Assembly: GCA_027604705.1 (NCBI GenBank)
Contig: JADHYV010000131.1
Coordinates: forward strand, 1-30,325
Direction of reading: 5' to 3'
DNA length: 30,325 nt
From: Allomyces arbusculus
Taxonomy: Eukaryota; Blastocladiomycota; Blastocladiomycetes; Blastocladiales; Blastocladiaceae
Shown: piece by piece, positions 1 through 10,653 of the stretch
Layout of the letters: every line of letters starts with the position of its first letter
Position numbering within the stretch: the first letter of the stretch is position 1
The notes under the pieces: model-generated
Told to the model about the DNA's origin: nothing
What the model saw: the letters and a program-made list of their open reading frames with translations, nothing else
Database searches by the model: none
Position numbers and translations under genes: made by a program

Positions 1-2704
1 AAGAAGAAGAACGGCGACTTGCGCATGTGTGTCGACTTTCGCACCATCAACGCGGCCACGATTGTCGATCCGTACCCAATCCTGCATTCCGACGAGTTGC
101 GCTCACGCGTAGCAAAGGCGAAAATTTTCACTGCAATCGACCTCGCTTTGGGCTATCACCAGCTGCGCATTCACCCCGACTCTCAAGTCTGGACCACATT
201 CACCTGCCTGCTTGGCAACTTTGCATTCACTGTCATGCCATTTGGCCTGGCAGGCGCCGGATCCGCGTTTTCACGTTTGATGCGCTCCATTCTTGGCCAC
301 TTGGGCGACGACTTTATCGCCTTCTACTTTGACGATGTTGTGATCTTCAGTGACACGATGGAGGAACACGCAAACCACTTGGATGCTGTCTTTGCAACTT
401 TGCGCCAGCACTGGCTCTATGCCACACCCAAGAAGGCATCCTACGCCAACGACCACGTGCATTTCCTGGGACATGTCATTCGCCAAGGCGAAATCCGTCC
501 AGACCCGAAGAAAATCAAGTCGATCGTGGAATGGCCACCACTCAAGACTTGAAACGATGTTCAACAATATCTCGGGTTGGCCCAGTATCTCTCTGCACAC
601 GTTTCGCACTACTCGAGCATCGTCACGCCACTCTCTGACTTGCTGACCAATGGAACGCCAAAGGACGCTTTTGAAGCTCCACTGGCAGTCGCTGCATTCG
701 CGGAAATCAAGAGGCTGATCGCCAACTTGGTGGCACTGATGCCAATTGATCCTGGCCAGCCATTTGAAATCTATTGCGATGCAAGCTCGTTTGGTCTTGG
801 ATTTGCTCTGGTGCAGAACGGCAAGGTTTTGTCATTCAACTTGCGCAAACTCAAGCCGATGGAGCGCAACTATCCTGCGCATGACCTCGAGCTCTTGGCT
901 GTCCGCGATTCACTCAAGGAGTATGGCTACCTGGTTGAAGGCCGCAATTTCACGATCTTTGCCGACAACCAAGCACTCTCGCATTTTCTCAACAAGAAAC
1001 ACGATCTGACTCGAGCTCAACGCGCTGCGCTGGATCTGATCCAGTCGTTCATGCCCTTTACGATCGAGCACATTGCTGGGGCCAAGAACTCCATTGCGGA
1101 CGCGCTCTCCCGCCGGCCTGACTATGTGGCTGACCCTGCGATTCCACCTGAGCCACCAACCTTGCCTCTCAAGCATGTCGAGCTCTCAGAAATCGTTACG
1201 GCTCAAGTTTCGGCCGACGAGATTTTGGATCGCATCCGCACTGCTTACGACCAAGATGAATGGTGTCAGACCATCGTGACGCAGCTCGCACAACCGCTTT
1301 GCCCATGCACGACTCATTCACACCGCAACTTTGTTCACCTCGACGGCCTACTTTACCACAAGAATCATTTCGGCCAGCTTCGACTTGTGGTTCCTGACGC
1401 CGACAATCTGCGTGCTGAACTTCTTGCCGAACATCATCAAGATGCTGGCCCCGCACATCATGGCATTGCACGGACGTACTATCTCGCTGCGCAAGGGCTC
1501 TACTGGCCAGGCCTCTACCGTGACGTCGAGTTGCTAGTCAAGAAGTGCACGACTTGTGCGAAATTCCGGACCCGCAACCAGCCGCCCCAACCTGTGCAGC
1601 CGCTGCCCATTCCAACTGGGCCCTTCGCGGAAATTTCAATGGACTTCATCAAAGGGCTCCCAACGTCGCGCACTGGCAACAACCAGGTCCTCACCATTGT
1701 TGACCGCTTCACCAAGTACGCTGTCTTTGTTCCATGTCGTGACACGATCACAGCAGAGGAGGCTGCGGAAATTCTGTTCAAAGAGTGGGTCAAGTACTTT
1801 TCGCTTCCCGCATCGATTGTCTCTGATCGCGACGTGCTCTTCCGTGCCCGGGTCTTCACGTACTTGTGGAAACGTCTTGGCACAAAGCTCAAGCCGACAA
1901 CAGCATATCGCCCGCAGAGCGACGGCCAAGCTGAAGTGACCAACCGCGAGTTCTCTCGCATCTTGAAAACGGCGCTGCATGGTCTCGATGGCACGCGGTG
2001 GGAGGACATGGTCCCGATTGTGCAGTTGACGTACAACTCTGCTCGCCATCACGCTCTTGGCATGTCGCCGCTCCAAGCCGCCGTTGGCACCGTTCCTCGA
2101 CTTCCAGCAACCACGTTCATGGCCACCTGTCTCGATCCACCCATGTTCCGCGACCTGGCCGCACGACTTCTGCGCATTCATGATGCCATTTTGGACTCGC
2201 AGCAACGCATGCTCCAACGCACTCCCCAAAGCCAAGCAGCTCTTTGGCAACCACGCGTTGGCGATTTCGTGATGCTCAATGCGCGCAACCTGAACGCCGA
2301 CACTGCCGGACTTCCTGTCACAGCCAAGTTACGGCCATCGTACATTGGGCCATTCAAGGTCATCGCACAACGCTCGCCTGTGAGCTTCCAGCTCGAACTG
2401 CCGGATCGCATGCTCGCCAACCGTGTTCACGACGTCTTTCATGCTGATCACTTGAAGCAGGCACCTACTGGTGGTGTGCCTGAGCAAGATCACGAGGATA
2501 CTGATGAGGACGATACTGCTGATTCTGGCGATGAACCTGACGATGGAACCGGCGAGTATGACGAGATTGCACTACCACCCAACAACTCCGATGCTATTCC
2601 AGAGCCGAATTCCCCGAACGACAACCGCAAGTCGCGCCGGTTACTCGGACAAGCACCAGAGATGCAAAAACGGTTCAACCCAGAACCGCGTCGTCATCGC
2701 TAGC

Positions 2705-2719
2705 CGGAGGGGGGAGAAA
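2705..2719 (+). other. Polypurine tract of the retrotransposon
   Basis: A purine-rich run (CGGAGGGGGGAGAAA) lies directly after the end of pol and directly before the TG that opens the presumed 3' LTR. In LTR retroelements this is the place and composition of the plus-strand primer. Confidence 0.75.
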
Positions 2720-2952
2720 TGGTGTGAAGTGGAGTTACGAGTTTGGCTCCTTTTGCAAGTTTGTTGTTTCTGATAATTCCCGCTTGTCATTCCATGTATA
2801 TAAACGCCCAAACAGTACCTCTGGGTACAACAGGCTCGTTCTACACTCAACACCATATCAGGAGATGCCCGAATGCATCACCTAAGCAACGACTGGGATA
2901 TCAACCATCACCTCATCTTTTCGCTGAGGCCCCGTCACTGTGATATCTTACA
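2720..2952 (+). repeat. Presumed 3' LTR of the retrotransposon
   Basis: The segment starts with TG right after the polypurine tract. A good TATA box (TATATAAA, 2797-2804) lies about 80 bases in, as expected for a U3 promoter. The proposed right edge, CTTACA at 2947-2952, ends in CA. The outer edge is inferred only from the TG...CA rule and a plausible length of 233 bp, because the partner LTR is outside the window. If the edge is right, the target-site duplication would start with GAAGC. Confidence 0.6.
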
Positions 2953-4425
2953 GAAGCTGTGCGTTCTTGTAGACCACATCAGTCACTGTTAAGGGCAGCT
3001 TGATCTCATGCCTAATATCAACAACAACCTCGAGATGCGTGAGTCGTGGCACACAATGTGGGACATGCACTAGCCTGCAGACCCAGTAAAACCACCTGAT
3101 ACTCAGCGTGGCGGTTTTGAGAACAGGTAACGTGCACTCTTGCAGAAGCTCTAAGGAAGCAGGCGTCGTCAAGACCTGGACAAGTGATTTGAACATAACA
3201 TGGGCCGCGAGCGGACTCGACCAGTTGCTTCAATGGTACAAACGCTTTGGTACAACGTGCGCATGCAGCTGGGCAAGGTGTGGTAACGCCGCGAGCTGCG
3301 TAACCTGATTCCAAGTCACCCTGGTATTGTGAATGAGACAAGAGTGAGAAGAGCTCCGAGATCACCGCAAGTGACAAATAATGACTTCCAACAATCGTGA
3401 GGTGCTTGACCAACGTGGTTTGCGAGAGAATGTGTGGTGAAACCCAGGCTGCTGATGATGATGACACAACTGCACTTGTTAGCTTCTGACCGACACCAGG
3501 TTCAATGTCAACCCCAAATTGATGCGCAACAAGGCGTAAATCTGGGGCTTTCTCTGTCCAGACGAGATGATGGGCGGTGCGAAGCACACCCAAGACACGA
3601 ACAAGCGTCGCGATGACCAGCTCCAGCGCGACCCCCGAAATTTCGAGCGCTATGCATTTCGGCAAGCTGGGAAACCCCTTCAGCGTCATGATGCCAGTGC
3701 CGTAACCACGCAAAATGAATTTTCGTGCCCGTGGCAGCGTGAGAGCGTGCATACGGCGTGATTCTTTGCGTGCCTTCAGATTCAATCAGTTTATCGAGAC
3801 GGTGGTGACGTTCTGCATCACATGTGGTGCAGCAGTGGCAACGACATTGAGCAAGCCTGGAGTTGTGCACACGAGGGTCTCGATATGGTTGAGACCAGCA
3901 AGGAGCTCTGAAAGCAGAACGGGAGAACCGGAGCGTTCCGGCTGTTGTTGCTGCTCGCTCTTGTTGTAGAGTTGGTAGATCATCAAACGGCGAATCGAAG
4001 TTGCGGGAACAATCATCGCGGCGGCTGGTGGCAAGTCCATGGAGGCCACTACGGTTGCGACAGCAAGGGGCGAAGCGCTGCGTTTTCGCCTTGCTTATGC
4101 ATTCGAGGTGGAAGGGCAAGGCAAAGCGGGCCTGATTGCCGATCCAGCTCGACACGAACTGCCCCAAACTTTTTCACAGGGGCCTCACACGCGTGCTTTT
4201 GCAGAGTGTGACATGTCTTGGCAAGGTGAGCAAGCGTGCGTGTCTGGGATTCTATGGCTTCCATGTCCTTGACCGTTCCGTATCGAAGGCGATGTGGTCT
4301 ATGGTGGCACGAAGCACGAGATCGGGGAGATAATCGAGCGCTGGAACTTGCTGGACTTGAGTCGTCGCCTTGGCGGCTGGGTCATCAGAGGGAGAATCCA
4401 TGCTGGATGCTGTGTCAGAGAGCAT
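2948..4425 (-). pseudogene. Decayed F-box/leucine-rich-like gene
   Basis: Read on the minus strand from a plausible ATG at 4425, a Ser-rich N-terminus leads into an F-box-like segment (LPDLVLRATIDHI, then LAHLAKTCHTLQKHACEAPV). Hydrophobic, repeat-like sequence follows (for example LPKCIALEISGVALELVIATLV and, near the end, LTHLEVVVDI), as in F-box/LRR substrate receptors of SCF ubiquitin ligases. No single frame spans it. The frame changes near 4265, near 4050 and near 3200, and there is an in-frame TGA at about 3782. None of these points offers a credible intron. The last readable frame ends exactly at the presumed LTR edge. I conclude it is a pseudogene, perhaps cut short by the retroelement. 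The F-box assignment rests on motif resemblance only. Confidence 0.5.
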
Positions 4426-4581
4426 TGCTGCTGCGTGTTCAGAGCCGTGGGGTGGTGCGTCAACGAGCAGGTTTGGAGAATGCAAGAGGGAGGGAGCGAG
4501 GTGCCGTGGAGAGCGTGTGCAATGCTGGACAAAGGTGCTGGTCTGCAGGTCCTTTCTGTACTGGTCCGTATTCTTTGACAT

Positions 4582-5287
4582 CGATCAACCATGTCAGCAA
4601 ATGAATGACCTGAGACTTGTAGATGACTTGGAAGGGCGCTGGCCTCATTTGCTTGCTCTTGTTTGCCATTTGGAACAGCCGAATGTGCTCCACGTCACAG
4701 CCCACGACCTGGGCCTGGGAAATCGCCGCCGACCTGCTGCTGCACGTTCACCGTGAGGACCAGGGCAGTGGAGGCAAGACTCTCAAGGCCGACGAAAGGG
4801 TCATGTCGGTAATTGCTGAGTCGTTGCCCATGCATAAAGATTCAGTTGTTATCGATTGAGTTGCGTTGGATCACGAGCTGGGGAAATTCCTCAGTATAAG
4901 CACGTGCTGCAGCACTATTCGTCATGAAGTCCACGCCAGCATTCGCTTGTCTCGGCCATATCTGCATGATGTTTAGATGTCTGACCACGACATGGGTTCC
5001 TGTCTGTCGTCAACAACACACGCACGGCATAGATGTCTTGGGCGCCGTCTCCACGCGCGTCCGTCCGTCCTCTCTTCGGCGGCGGACGCTGACACTCCCA
5101 AAACGTGGTCGCGGTTGGTGGGTCCATCATCGTGCGCCTGTGGTCGCATTCCCAGGCCGGCACCGCCCTCTCCCACACGCAAAAGCACCGTGACCGGCTG
5201 GACGGGGCAGGCGCACTTGATTCCCAATTCATCGCACAACCCCACACGACCGCGTCCTGGTCCGTCCCGTCCTGTCAGTCGTCCCCC
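4582..5287. other. Intergenic stretch with a composition change
   Basis: Apart from the weak remnant at 4600-4860 I find no gene. Between about 4,900 and 5,100 the composition shifts from roughly even to strongly GC-rich. The right end holds the 3' flank of the ARF-GEF gene on the minus strand. Confidence 0.5.
4600..4860 (-). pseudogene. Possible tail remnant of a second F-box/LRR-like copy
   Basis: Upstream of the F-box relic, on the same strand, short readable stretches in different frames look protein-like: LASTALVLTVNVQQQVGG near 4790-4740, then VEHIRLFQMANKSKQMRP near 4690-4640. The alternation of short hydrophobic strands resembles the end of the neighbouring relic, so this could be the 3' end of an older tandem copy. 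It could also be plain 5' flanking sequence. Confidence 0.2.
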
Positions 5288-8200
5288 TCAGTTCAACAAG
5301 TCCACCACGACCGGTGTCGTCCCCACCCCCAACCCCACCGGCCCTCCTGGCACAACCGTCACGGATCCGACCGACGCAAGTCCCACGCCGCCATCACCCG
5401 TGCGCGGTGTCGTGTCCAACCCCCACGCCGCCACCCTCGCCCCCGCTGGCCCAGCAATATACTCCCTCTCCCTCTCCCCCACTCCCTCCTCCTCCCCCGC
5501 GCACGCGACTAACTCCCCCTCAATCGCCGCGACGTACGCGTCCGCCATCGCCGCCTCGACCGCGGCCAACCTGCACTCCCTTGCCGCGCTCCGGCACGCA
5601 CTCACCGCGGCCTTCCACCCGGGCGCCGCAAACCGCCGGTCCACGGGCACAAGCGTCGCGAGTTGCCGGTAGGTCCGGCGCGCGTTTGCGGCGCGGTCCC
5701 GCGCGCGGGCCGCAAACGCGGCCAGGTCCGCGCGCCGCCGGGCGAGCAAGAGCGTGCGCGATTCCCCCAGCGGCGGCGGCGGCGGCGGCGGCGGAAGGGG
5801 CGCCAAGGTGGCCATGCTCGTGGCGGTCGTGGTCGTATTGGCCGACTCGGCGGTCCCGCGGCGCGACCGCGCGGCAGCGCGCGCGCGCGACCGGTCGCTG
5901 GCCGATAAGTGCAGGAGCGCGGCGAGCGCCGAGGCCATCGACGGCGACGGCGACAGCGGCGGCGGCGGCGGGGACGTGGAACCGCCCGTATCGATGCGCG
6001 GCGGTGCGGCCGCGAGCGGCGCTGGCGCGACCGAGTTCGACGCCCCCTCCCCGGGCGGTGGTGCGCGGAGCGCGGCGGTGGCGCCGCTCGCTGCGTGCGG
6101 CAGGACGGCGACGCGGTCGTCGTCGTCGTTGCCGCCGCCCGCGCGCGCCGAGGCCTCCTCGCCGTCCTCGTCCACGGGCGGCGGCGGGTGCGTCGGCGTC
6201 CGCGGCCGCTGGTAGCAGACCAGCGCGGCGGGAGTCGCCGGCGCGGCTGCTGCGGCAGGCACGCGGAGGACCGTCCCGACGGTGCGCATCGCGGCCGCGT
6301 AATTGATTTTGGTCACCCAGTCCCAGACGTCCCCCGCGGTCGCTGCCTGGAACACGTACTCTTTCACCCCCACCGCCTCATCGCCACCGCGTCCGTCGGG
6401 CACGTGCAGGATCAACCGCATCGTGTTCCGCGGCATGCTCGGGTCCGTGAACGATCCCACCGGCGCGCGGTCGACAAGGCACACGGCGTTGAGCAACGAC
6501 AGGACCAGGTCGGGAGTCGGGGTGGCGGCATTCGCCGCGCGCCAGTCGACCGAGGCCGCCCACGACGACTTGCGCCAGACGAGCACCTGCGCCTGCGTCA
6601 GGAGCAGATACCAGTCCCCCGCGCGGCCGACGTTGCCGAAGATGCGCGACGCGGAGGTGTCGTCCCCCGGCGGGAGCGCGCCGGGCAGTTTGCCCGCGTC
6701 CGACGGGGAGAGACGGCGCACGACGCCGCGCTTGGTCACGGCGACGCGCACGCACTTGGCGCTGTTCCCACCCGCGGAGGGGGACGCGGGCGGGACCGCC
6801 GCCAATGCAGACGCGATCGACGCATCGGGCGACCGGGCGCCGCCGCTGCCGCGGTCGCACAGGACGTCCGTCGACGTGTCATGCACGGTCGCCGCCGGTA
6901 CCGCACTCGCCGGCGACTTGGTCGGCGACGTGTTCGCGCTCGTGCGACGCACGAGCTTCGCCGGCCGGTTGGGCACCCACACGTGCGTCGCGTCCGCCGG
7001 GGCCAGCGGGTCAAACCGGCCCTTGTGCGGCGCGATGCCGGCAAATGCGTCGTTACCCGTCAGGTACGCGGGCGCGGTGGACCCGGGCGGGTACAGGTAC
7101 GCGGCCAAGGTCGCGTTGGCGCCCTCGCGGACCATCCGGTAGACGGTGCGCGCCATGGGCGTGCGTGCGCGGATCGGGGTCGCGAGGGAGGTTGGGGAGG
7201 TGGGCAGGAGGGACGGGGTGCGTGGCGAGGAGGTCGAGGTGGACGAGGAGTTGGTGCCGACGAGTTCCCCACGGACGGCCGCGTCGTCTTCAGCGAGAAC
7301 GAATTCGGCGGCGCGGATGTTGTCGTAGAAGACCTATCGGTGCGTGGACGTGTCAGTCCCGATTTTTCAGAGCTGGTCGCACTGCGGGATGACGGCGCAC
7401 CGTCGCCATTTCCACGGGCAGCTGGTACCCTTCCGCCACGCTCCGGATCCACAAGTCGCGCGGGATCATGGTACTGCGCGCATGCCGGTTAAAAATCGAC
7501 GTGTGCGCCATGAGCAGGGCGAGCGCGAGCGCCTCGGCCGTATCCGCGCCGGCTGCAAACAAGTCCGGGTTCTGGCTGGCGTAGTGGATCGCAAACGCCG
7601 CGACCATGCGCTCAATCTGCTGCGATTCGCGCGGCAGCGACGTTTCGAGCAGGAACTGGCTGTTGGTCGCACATCATCGTCAGTCCCCTCCGCGACCTCC
7701 TCATCCGACACCAAAGCGGAACGTACCGCAACGCCATATCGATGGGCACCCCACCCACCTGGAACCGTGCCATAAAACACATGCGCGCCGCATCAAAGAA
7801 CGCGCCGTTGCCACCCAACAAAGTCCCCCACTCCTTGCGCGACACGGTTAATTGCATCCGCGCAATGAACTCGGCCGGCGTCTCCTTGATCGCTTCTCCC
7901 TTTTTCGTATCGGGCGCCGGCGCGGCTTTGCCCAGCATCAGCAGATCGGCCTTCGACTCGGAACTTTTCAAATAGGTCACGATTTCGGGCGTCCCGGACA
8001 CGCCGTCCCAGAACGCGTGCGTCGGCGCGGTCCAGGAGGGTGTCGACGAACTGCGCCGGTGCGATACCATGGTGGTCGAGCGATTGACGATGCTCGTGTT
8101 CACGCGCGCGAGCCCGACGGTTGGCGGCGACGCGGCCGGATTGGACGAGTCCGAGTGGTGCCGCGCGTGCACGGCCCCGGGCGGGTCCAGGGCCAGGTCT

Positions 8201-8946
8201 GGGATCAGCGGTTCCGCCGGCGCGAGCGTTGGCGACGGCGGTAACGGCAGCGGGATCCCGGCGGCGGCGAGGACCGACCGGATCCCGTCGGTCGTGCCGA
8301 CGCCGGCCCCACCGCCACCGCCACCGCTTCCTTGCCGCACATGCGCCGTGTCGGAGACCGGCGCGCGCGTCGACGTCGACGGCAGCTGCCCGAGGACCAG
8401 TGGCGGCAAGTCGGCGGGGACCACAGGCGGGGCGTCCTCGAGCCGGGACGCGGATCGACTGCGCGCGCCGGCCGGCCGGCGCTTGCTGCTGCCGTGGCCG
8501 CGGTCCGCGGTCCCGGTCGACGACGGAGTCACGGCGAGGGCAGCGACGCGGCGTGCGGCGGACGACGCGGCGCGGTGCCGCGACCCGGCCGCCCCGTCGG
8601 TGCGCGCCACGAGGTCGGCCGTATCCGAATCGCTGTCGCCGCCGCCGCCGCCGCCGCCGCCGGCCGGGTCCGTGGGCAGCGGCGGCAATGGCGCAAGAGC
8701 CGCGGTTGACCCGGTCTCGGGCGGCAGCGGTACGGCGGCCGCGCTCTTCTCGGAGGGGAGGTGGATGGACGCGTCGGACGCGGTGCGGATCCAGGACCCG
8801 CCGGGTCCGCCGGCGTGCACCCAGCTGGCGCGCGGCGCAGAGGACCCGGCGGCGCTGCTGGCCGCGCGTGACACAGAGGTGGCCGGGCAGTCGGGCGTGG
8901 GCGAGAGCAGTAGGTCGGGTGGCTGCGGGTGCGGTAGGCTGGTCAT
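5288..8946 (-). CDS. Sec7-PH ARF guanine-nucleotide exchange factor (EFA6/Syt1-like)
   Basis: Likely activates ARF-family GTPases by GDP/GTP exchange at membranes. Exons on the minus strand are 8946-7727, 7659-7401 and 7333-5288. The introns (67 bp each) start GTACGT and GTGCGC and end CAG and TAG, and joining them gives one frame of 1174 residues. The N-terminal 360 residues are low-complexity. Sec7 covers about 368-520 and includes LPRESQQIER with the presumed catalytic Glu near residue 418, then ALALALLMAHTSIFNRHAR, the counterpart of the family's LNTDLHN motif. A PH domain follows at about 686-842 (DWYLLLTQAQVLVWRKSSW ... GDVWDWVTKINYA). A helical, Arg/Ala-rich stretch near 1015-1110 resembles the coiled coil after the PH domain in EFA6/PSD proteins. 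Long Pro, Ala and Gly runs reflect high GC. An upstream in-frame ATG at 9024 would add 26 residues. Confidence 0.88.
7334..7400 (-). other. Intron 2 of the Sec7-PH gene
   Basis: 67 bp, GTGCGC at the 5' end and CGATAG at the 3' end, with a GGGACTGACAC branch-like stretch. It falls between complete codons inside the end of Sec7 (PVEMAT, then VFYDNIRAAEF). Without splicing the frame stops in this segment. Confidence 0.85.
7660..7726 (-). other. Intron 1 of the Sec7-PH gene
   Basis: 67 bp, GTACGT ... CAACAG, with GGACTGACGA as a likely branch region. It splits an Arg codon (CG/C) between PIDMAL and QFLLETSLPRES, restoring the characteristic Sec7 order. Confidence 0.88.
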
Positions 8947-9335
8947 GGCCGGTGGGGGTCGGAGAGTGGTCGGAGGAAGGGGGCGCGGAGGTCGAGCGCG
9001 TGCGCGGGTGGCCGGATCGGGCAATTGGGGTCAAGCAAAAGCGCGGGCCAGAGTCCGATGCGGCAGGTCGTCGCAGCGTCGGCGTCGTGGGCCGAGCCGG
9101 CGCGTCGGCGCGCGGCGGCGCGAGCGTGGTGGAGGGCGGGAGACAGCGGGAGACACTGAGTTCGCGTCGGCCTGCCAGCGGCATCGCGCGTGCCGTGACG
9201 CGTCTACCGCACGCGTTTTGTTGTTGGGCGGACCATCGCGAGTGACACAGCACGACGGCACCGTCGCCCCACCCCGCACCACGAGCACGACCACGGCCCA
9301 GCGACCGCGACCTCGCGCACCGCGCCGCCATCACC
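8947..9335. promoter_or_regulatory. Divergent promoter region, Sec7-PH gene and small membrane-protein gene
   Basis: 389 bp separate the starts of two genes that point away from each other. It is GC-rich, without an obvious TATA box. I see no gene in it. Shared regulation is possible but not shown. Confidence 0.4.
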
Positions 9336-9831
9336 ATGTCCGACACGAACGCGCCCACCACCCCGCCTGCGGCCCCCACCGGCGCGGCCGCGCCGAAACC
9401 CACCTTCCACGACCGCATCGCCGCGCAGCACCCGCAGCTTGTTCCGTTGAAAGTGTGTCAGGCTGAGGCCATGAAGGCCGGGTACCAGTCGCTGCTCGCC
9501 GCCGGGCTCAGCGTCTACATCGTGTCGGTGCTCGGCAAAGTGAAGCCCAACGCCGCTGTCATGTCGGCCGCGCGTACGTCCATGTTTTGAGACGCGGATT
9601 GATTGGGAGAGAGGCTGACGCGGTCGTGGCCGATGCGTAGTGGCCGGAATCGGCGGCGGGTTCGCGGGCGCGGCCACCACGTTCCGCGCGTGTTCGGCGG
9701 GGGCCACGCACGCGGCGCGCAATGCCGCGACGGCGGCGGGAGGGCAGGACGAAGTTGCAGGAGGAGGAGAGGGAGAGGGAGAGTGGTTGCGTGACCCGGC
9801 CGCTACGGACGTGAACGGCCGCCGCCGGTGA
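9336..9831 (+). CDS. Small two-helix membrane protein, possibly OCIA-like
   Basis: Two exons, 9336-9573 and 9641-9831, joined over a 67-bp intron (GTACGT ... GCGTAG) that splits a Leu codon, give 142 residues. The start follows CACC at 9332-9335, a good context. After a Pro/Ala-rich N-terminus, HPQLVPLKVCQAEAMKAG leads into one hydrophobic segment (about 51-67) and a Gly-rich one (about 73-93, LAGIGGGFAGAATTF) that ends with a Cys. A Cys-Gln-x-Glu before helix 1 and a Gly-rich helix 2 ending in Cys recall the OCIA domain (OCIAD1/2, mitochondrial and endosomal membranes), but the match is by eye and tentative. The tail from about residue 105 is Gly/Glu-rich and probably disordered. It converges on the next gene. 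Confidence 0.65.
9574..9640 (+). other. Intron of the small membrane-protein gene
   Basis: 67 bp from GTACGT to GCGTAG, with GGCTGACGC as the branch-like sequence. Splicing makes the Ala-Leu-Ala-Gly junction in the middle of helix 2. Unspliced, translation ends about 17 bases into the intron. Confidence 0.8.
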
Positions 9832-9912
9832 CGACAGCGGGTGCCGACGTCGGCGCGCGAGGGGCAGGAACGCGACCACAGTGATCGAGGAAACATGTAT
9901 ATTCTGAGACAG

Positions 9913-9938
9913 GTGCTGCTGCTGCTGCTGCTGCTGCC
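9913..9938. repeat. CTG trinucleotide microsatellite
   Basis: About eight CTG units in the 278-bp stretch between two convergent genes. It does not lie in a gene that I can support. Confidence 0.9.
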
Positions 9939-10109
9939 GGTGGTGCTTCAATGGTGGCTCCGACACCAATACGCGACCGCGCGCGCGCCTGGGTTCGAAC
10001 CAAAACAACAAAGACACACGAGTCGGCGCGGGGCACGCGGTGCGAGGGCTGATGGCCGACGTGATCGCGTGTCACGCCCGTGGCGGGACCGCGCCACGGA
10101 CCTGCGCTC

Positions 10110-10653
10110 TCACACCGTTGTCGACGGCTGGCCGTCGCCGTGCAGCGCCTCGACCGTCTCGGCCACCATCTCGTCGACCGACTGCGCGTCGCCCGACCGG
10201 TCGGCCTTGACAATCTACACTCTCGCGTCGCGTGGAGTCAGCCCCGCCCCCCCCCCCCCCCCCCGCCGCCCCCACCCCACGTTAGCCCCCTTCCACTGAA
10301 AAACGTACCGCCTCGGAATCACTCGCAAGCGCCTGCTCCCACTCAGCGGGCCCGACCTTCTCCGGGCCGTCGGTGCGGCCCGCGACCACTTTCGTCTTGG
10401 CCTCGTCCTTCAGAACGGAATCGAGCGCGGCGTTGTCGTTGTCGTACATGTGCGACCCGACGGGAGGACGCGTGTGCGCGGGCGATGCGTGCAGCGTGCG
10501 CAGCGGGATCGCCGCCGGCATCGCCGCGATCGAGCGCGTGGAGGTGGTAAAGGTGGACGGCGTCAGCGCGGAACGCAGCGCGCGCGCCGTCGACGACGCG
10601 GAGAGGTGGAGCAGCGCGCGGCGCGCGGCGGTAGGGGCGGCGGTCGAGGCCAT
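10110..10653 (-). CDS. Small conserved protein with mitochondrial presequence
   Basis: Two exons on the minus strand, 10653-10309 and 10214-10110, joined over a 94-bp intron, give 149 residues. The first 65 or so residues are rich in Arg, Ala, Ser and Thr with almost no acid, as in a matrix-targeting sequence; RTLHAS near residue 60 is a plausible processing region. The mature part is acidic and helical: LDSVLKDEAKTKVV, then VGPAEWEQALASDSEAIVKA, then SVDEMVAETVEAL. I recall similar short WxxxLASDSEAxVKA proteins in other fungi but cannot name the family. The start was chosen because targeting features begin there; the frame stays open upstream through a GA repeat that is more likely 5' UTR. 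Confidence 0.72.
10215..10308 (-). other. Intron containing an 18-base homopolymer
   Basis: 94 bp, GTACGT at the 5' end and AGTGTAG at the 3' end, between complete codons (DSEA, then IVKADRS). A run of 18 C on the plus strand (10247-10264), thus poly-G in the transcript, sits in the middle. A GGCTGACTC branch-like sequence lies near the acceptor. Confidence 0.75.

Larger units (their letters stand above)
1..2952 (+). mobile_element. Ty3/Gypsy LTR retrotransposon, 3' part (fossil)
   Basis: The left edge of the window lies inside the pol region. In order there is reverse transcriptase (about 1-550, with a palm motif of the FDD type), RNase H (about 740-1130, with the DAS and ADNQ motifs and ending in ADALSRR), and integrase (about 1420-2450, with an HHCC zinc-binding region, a DDE core and a GPF/Y-type C-terminal module near 2340). 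An acidic, low-complexity tail follows. I see no clear chromodomain. The RT-RNaseH-integrase order is that of Ty3/Gypsy. A polypurine tract and a 3' LTR close the element. Gag, protease and the 5' LTR would lie upstream of the window. The reading frame has about one visible break, so I treat it as a non-functional copy. Age cannot be measured without the other LTR, but the long readable pol suggests it is not ancient. Confidence 0.93.

Noticed and set aside
2340-2700. A chromodomain at the end of the retroelement integrase
   Set aside because: After the GPF/Y-type module the tail is acidic and low-complexity; I see no aromatic-cage pattern such as YLVKWKG.
5314-6306. Long plus-strand frames opposite the Sec7-PH gene (also 5909-7492 and 8069-9466)
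   Set aside because: They are Arg/Pro/Ala-rich, lack recognisable motifs, and lie antisense to a well-supported gene. High GC removes stop codons and opens such frames by chance.
7793-9418. A 541-residue minus-strand frame overlapping the Sec7-PH N-terminus
   Set aside because: Its composition is mostly Arg and Ala. The competing frame joins cleanly by splicing to the Sec7 and PH domains.
9985-10005. tRNA-like T-loop sequence GGTTCGAACC (and GGTTCGAATCC near 25394)
   Set aside because: The flanking bases do not form a five-base T stem, and I could not place anticodon, D-arm or acceptor stems around either site.
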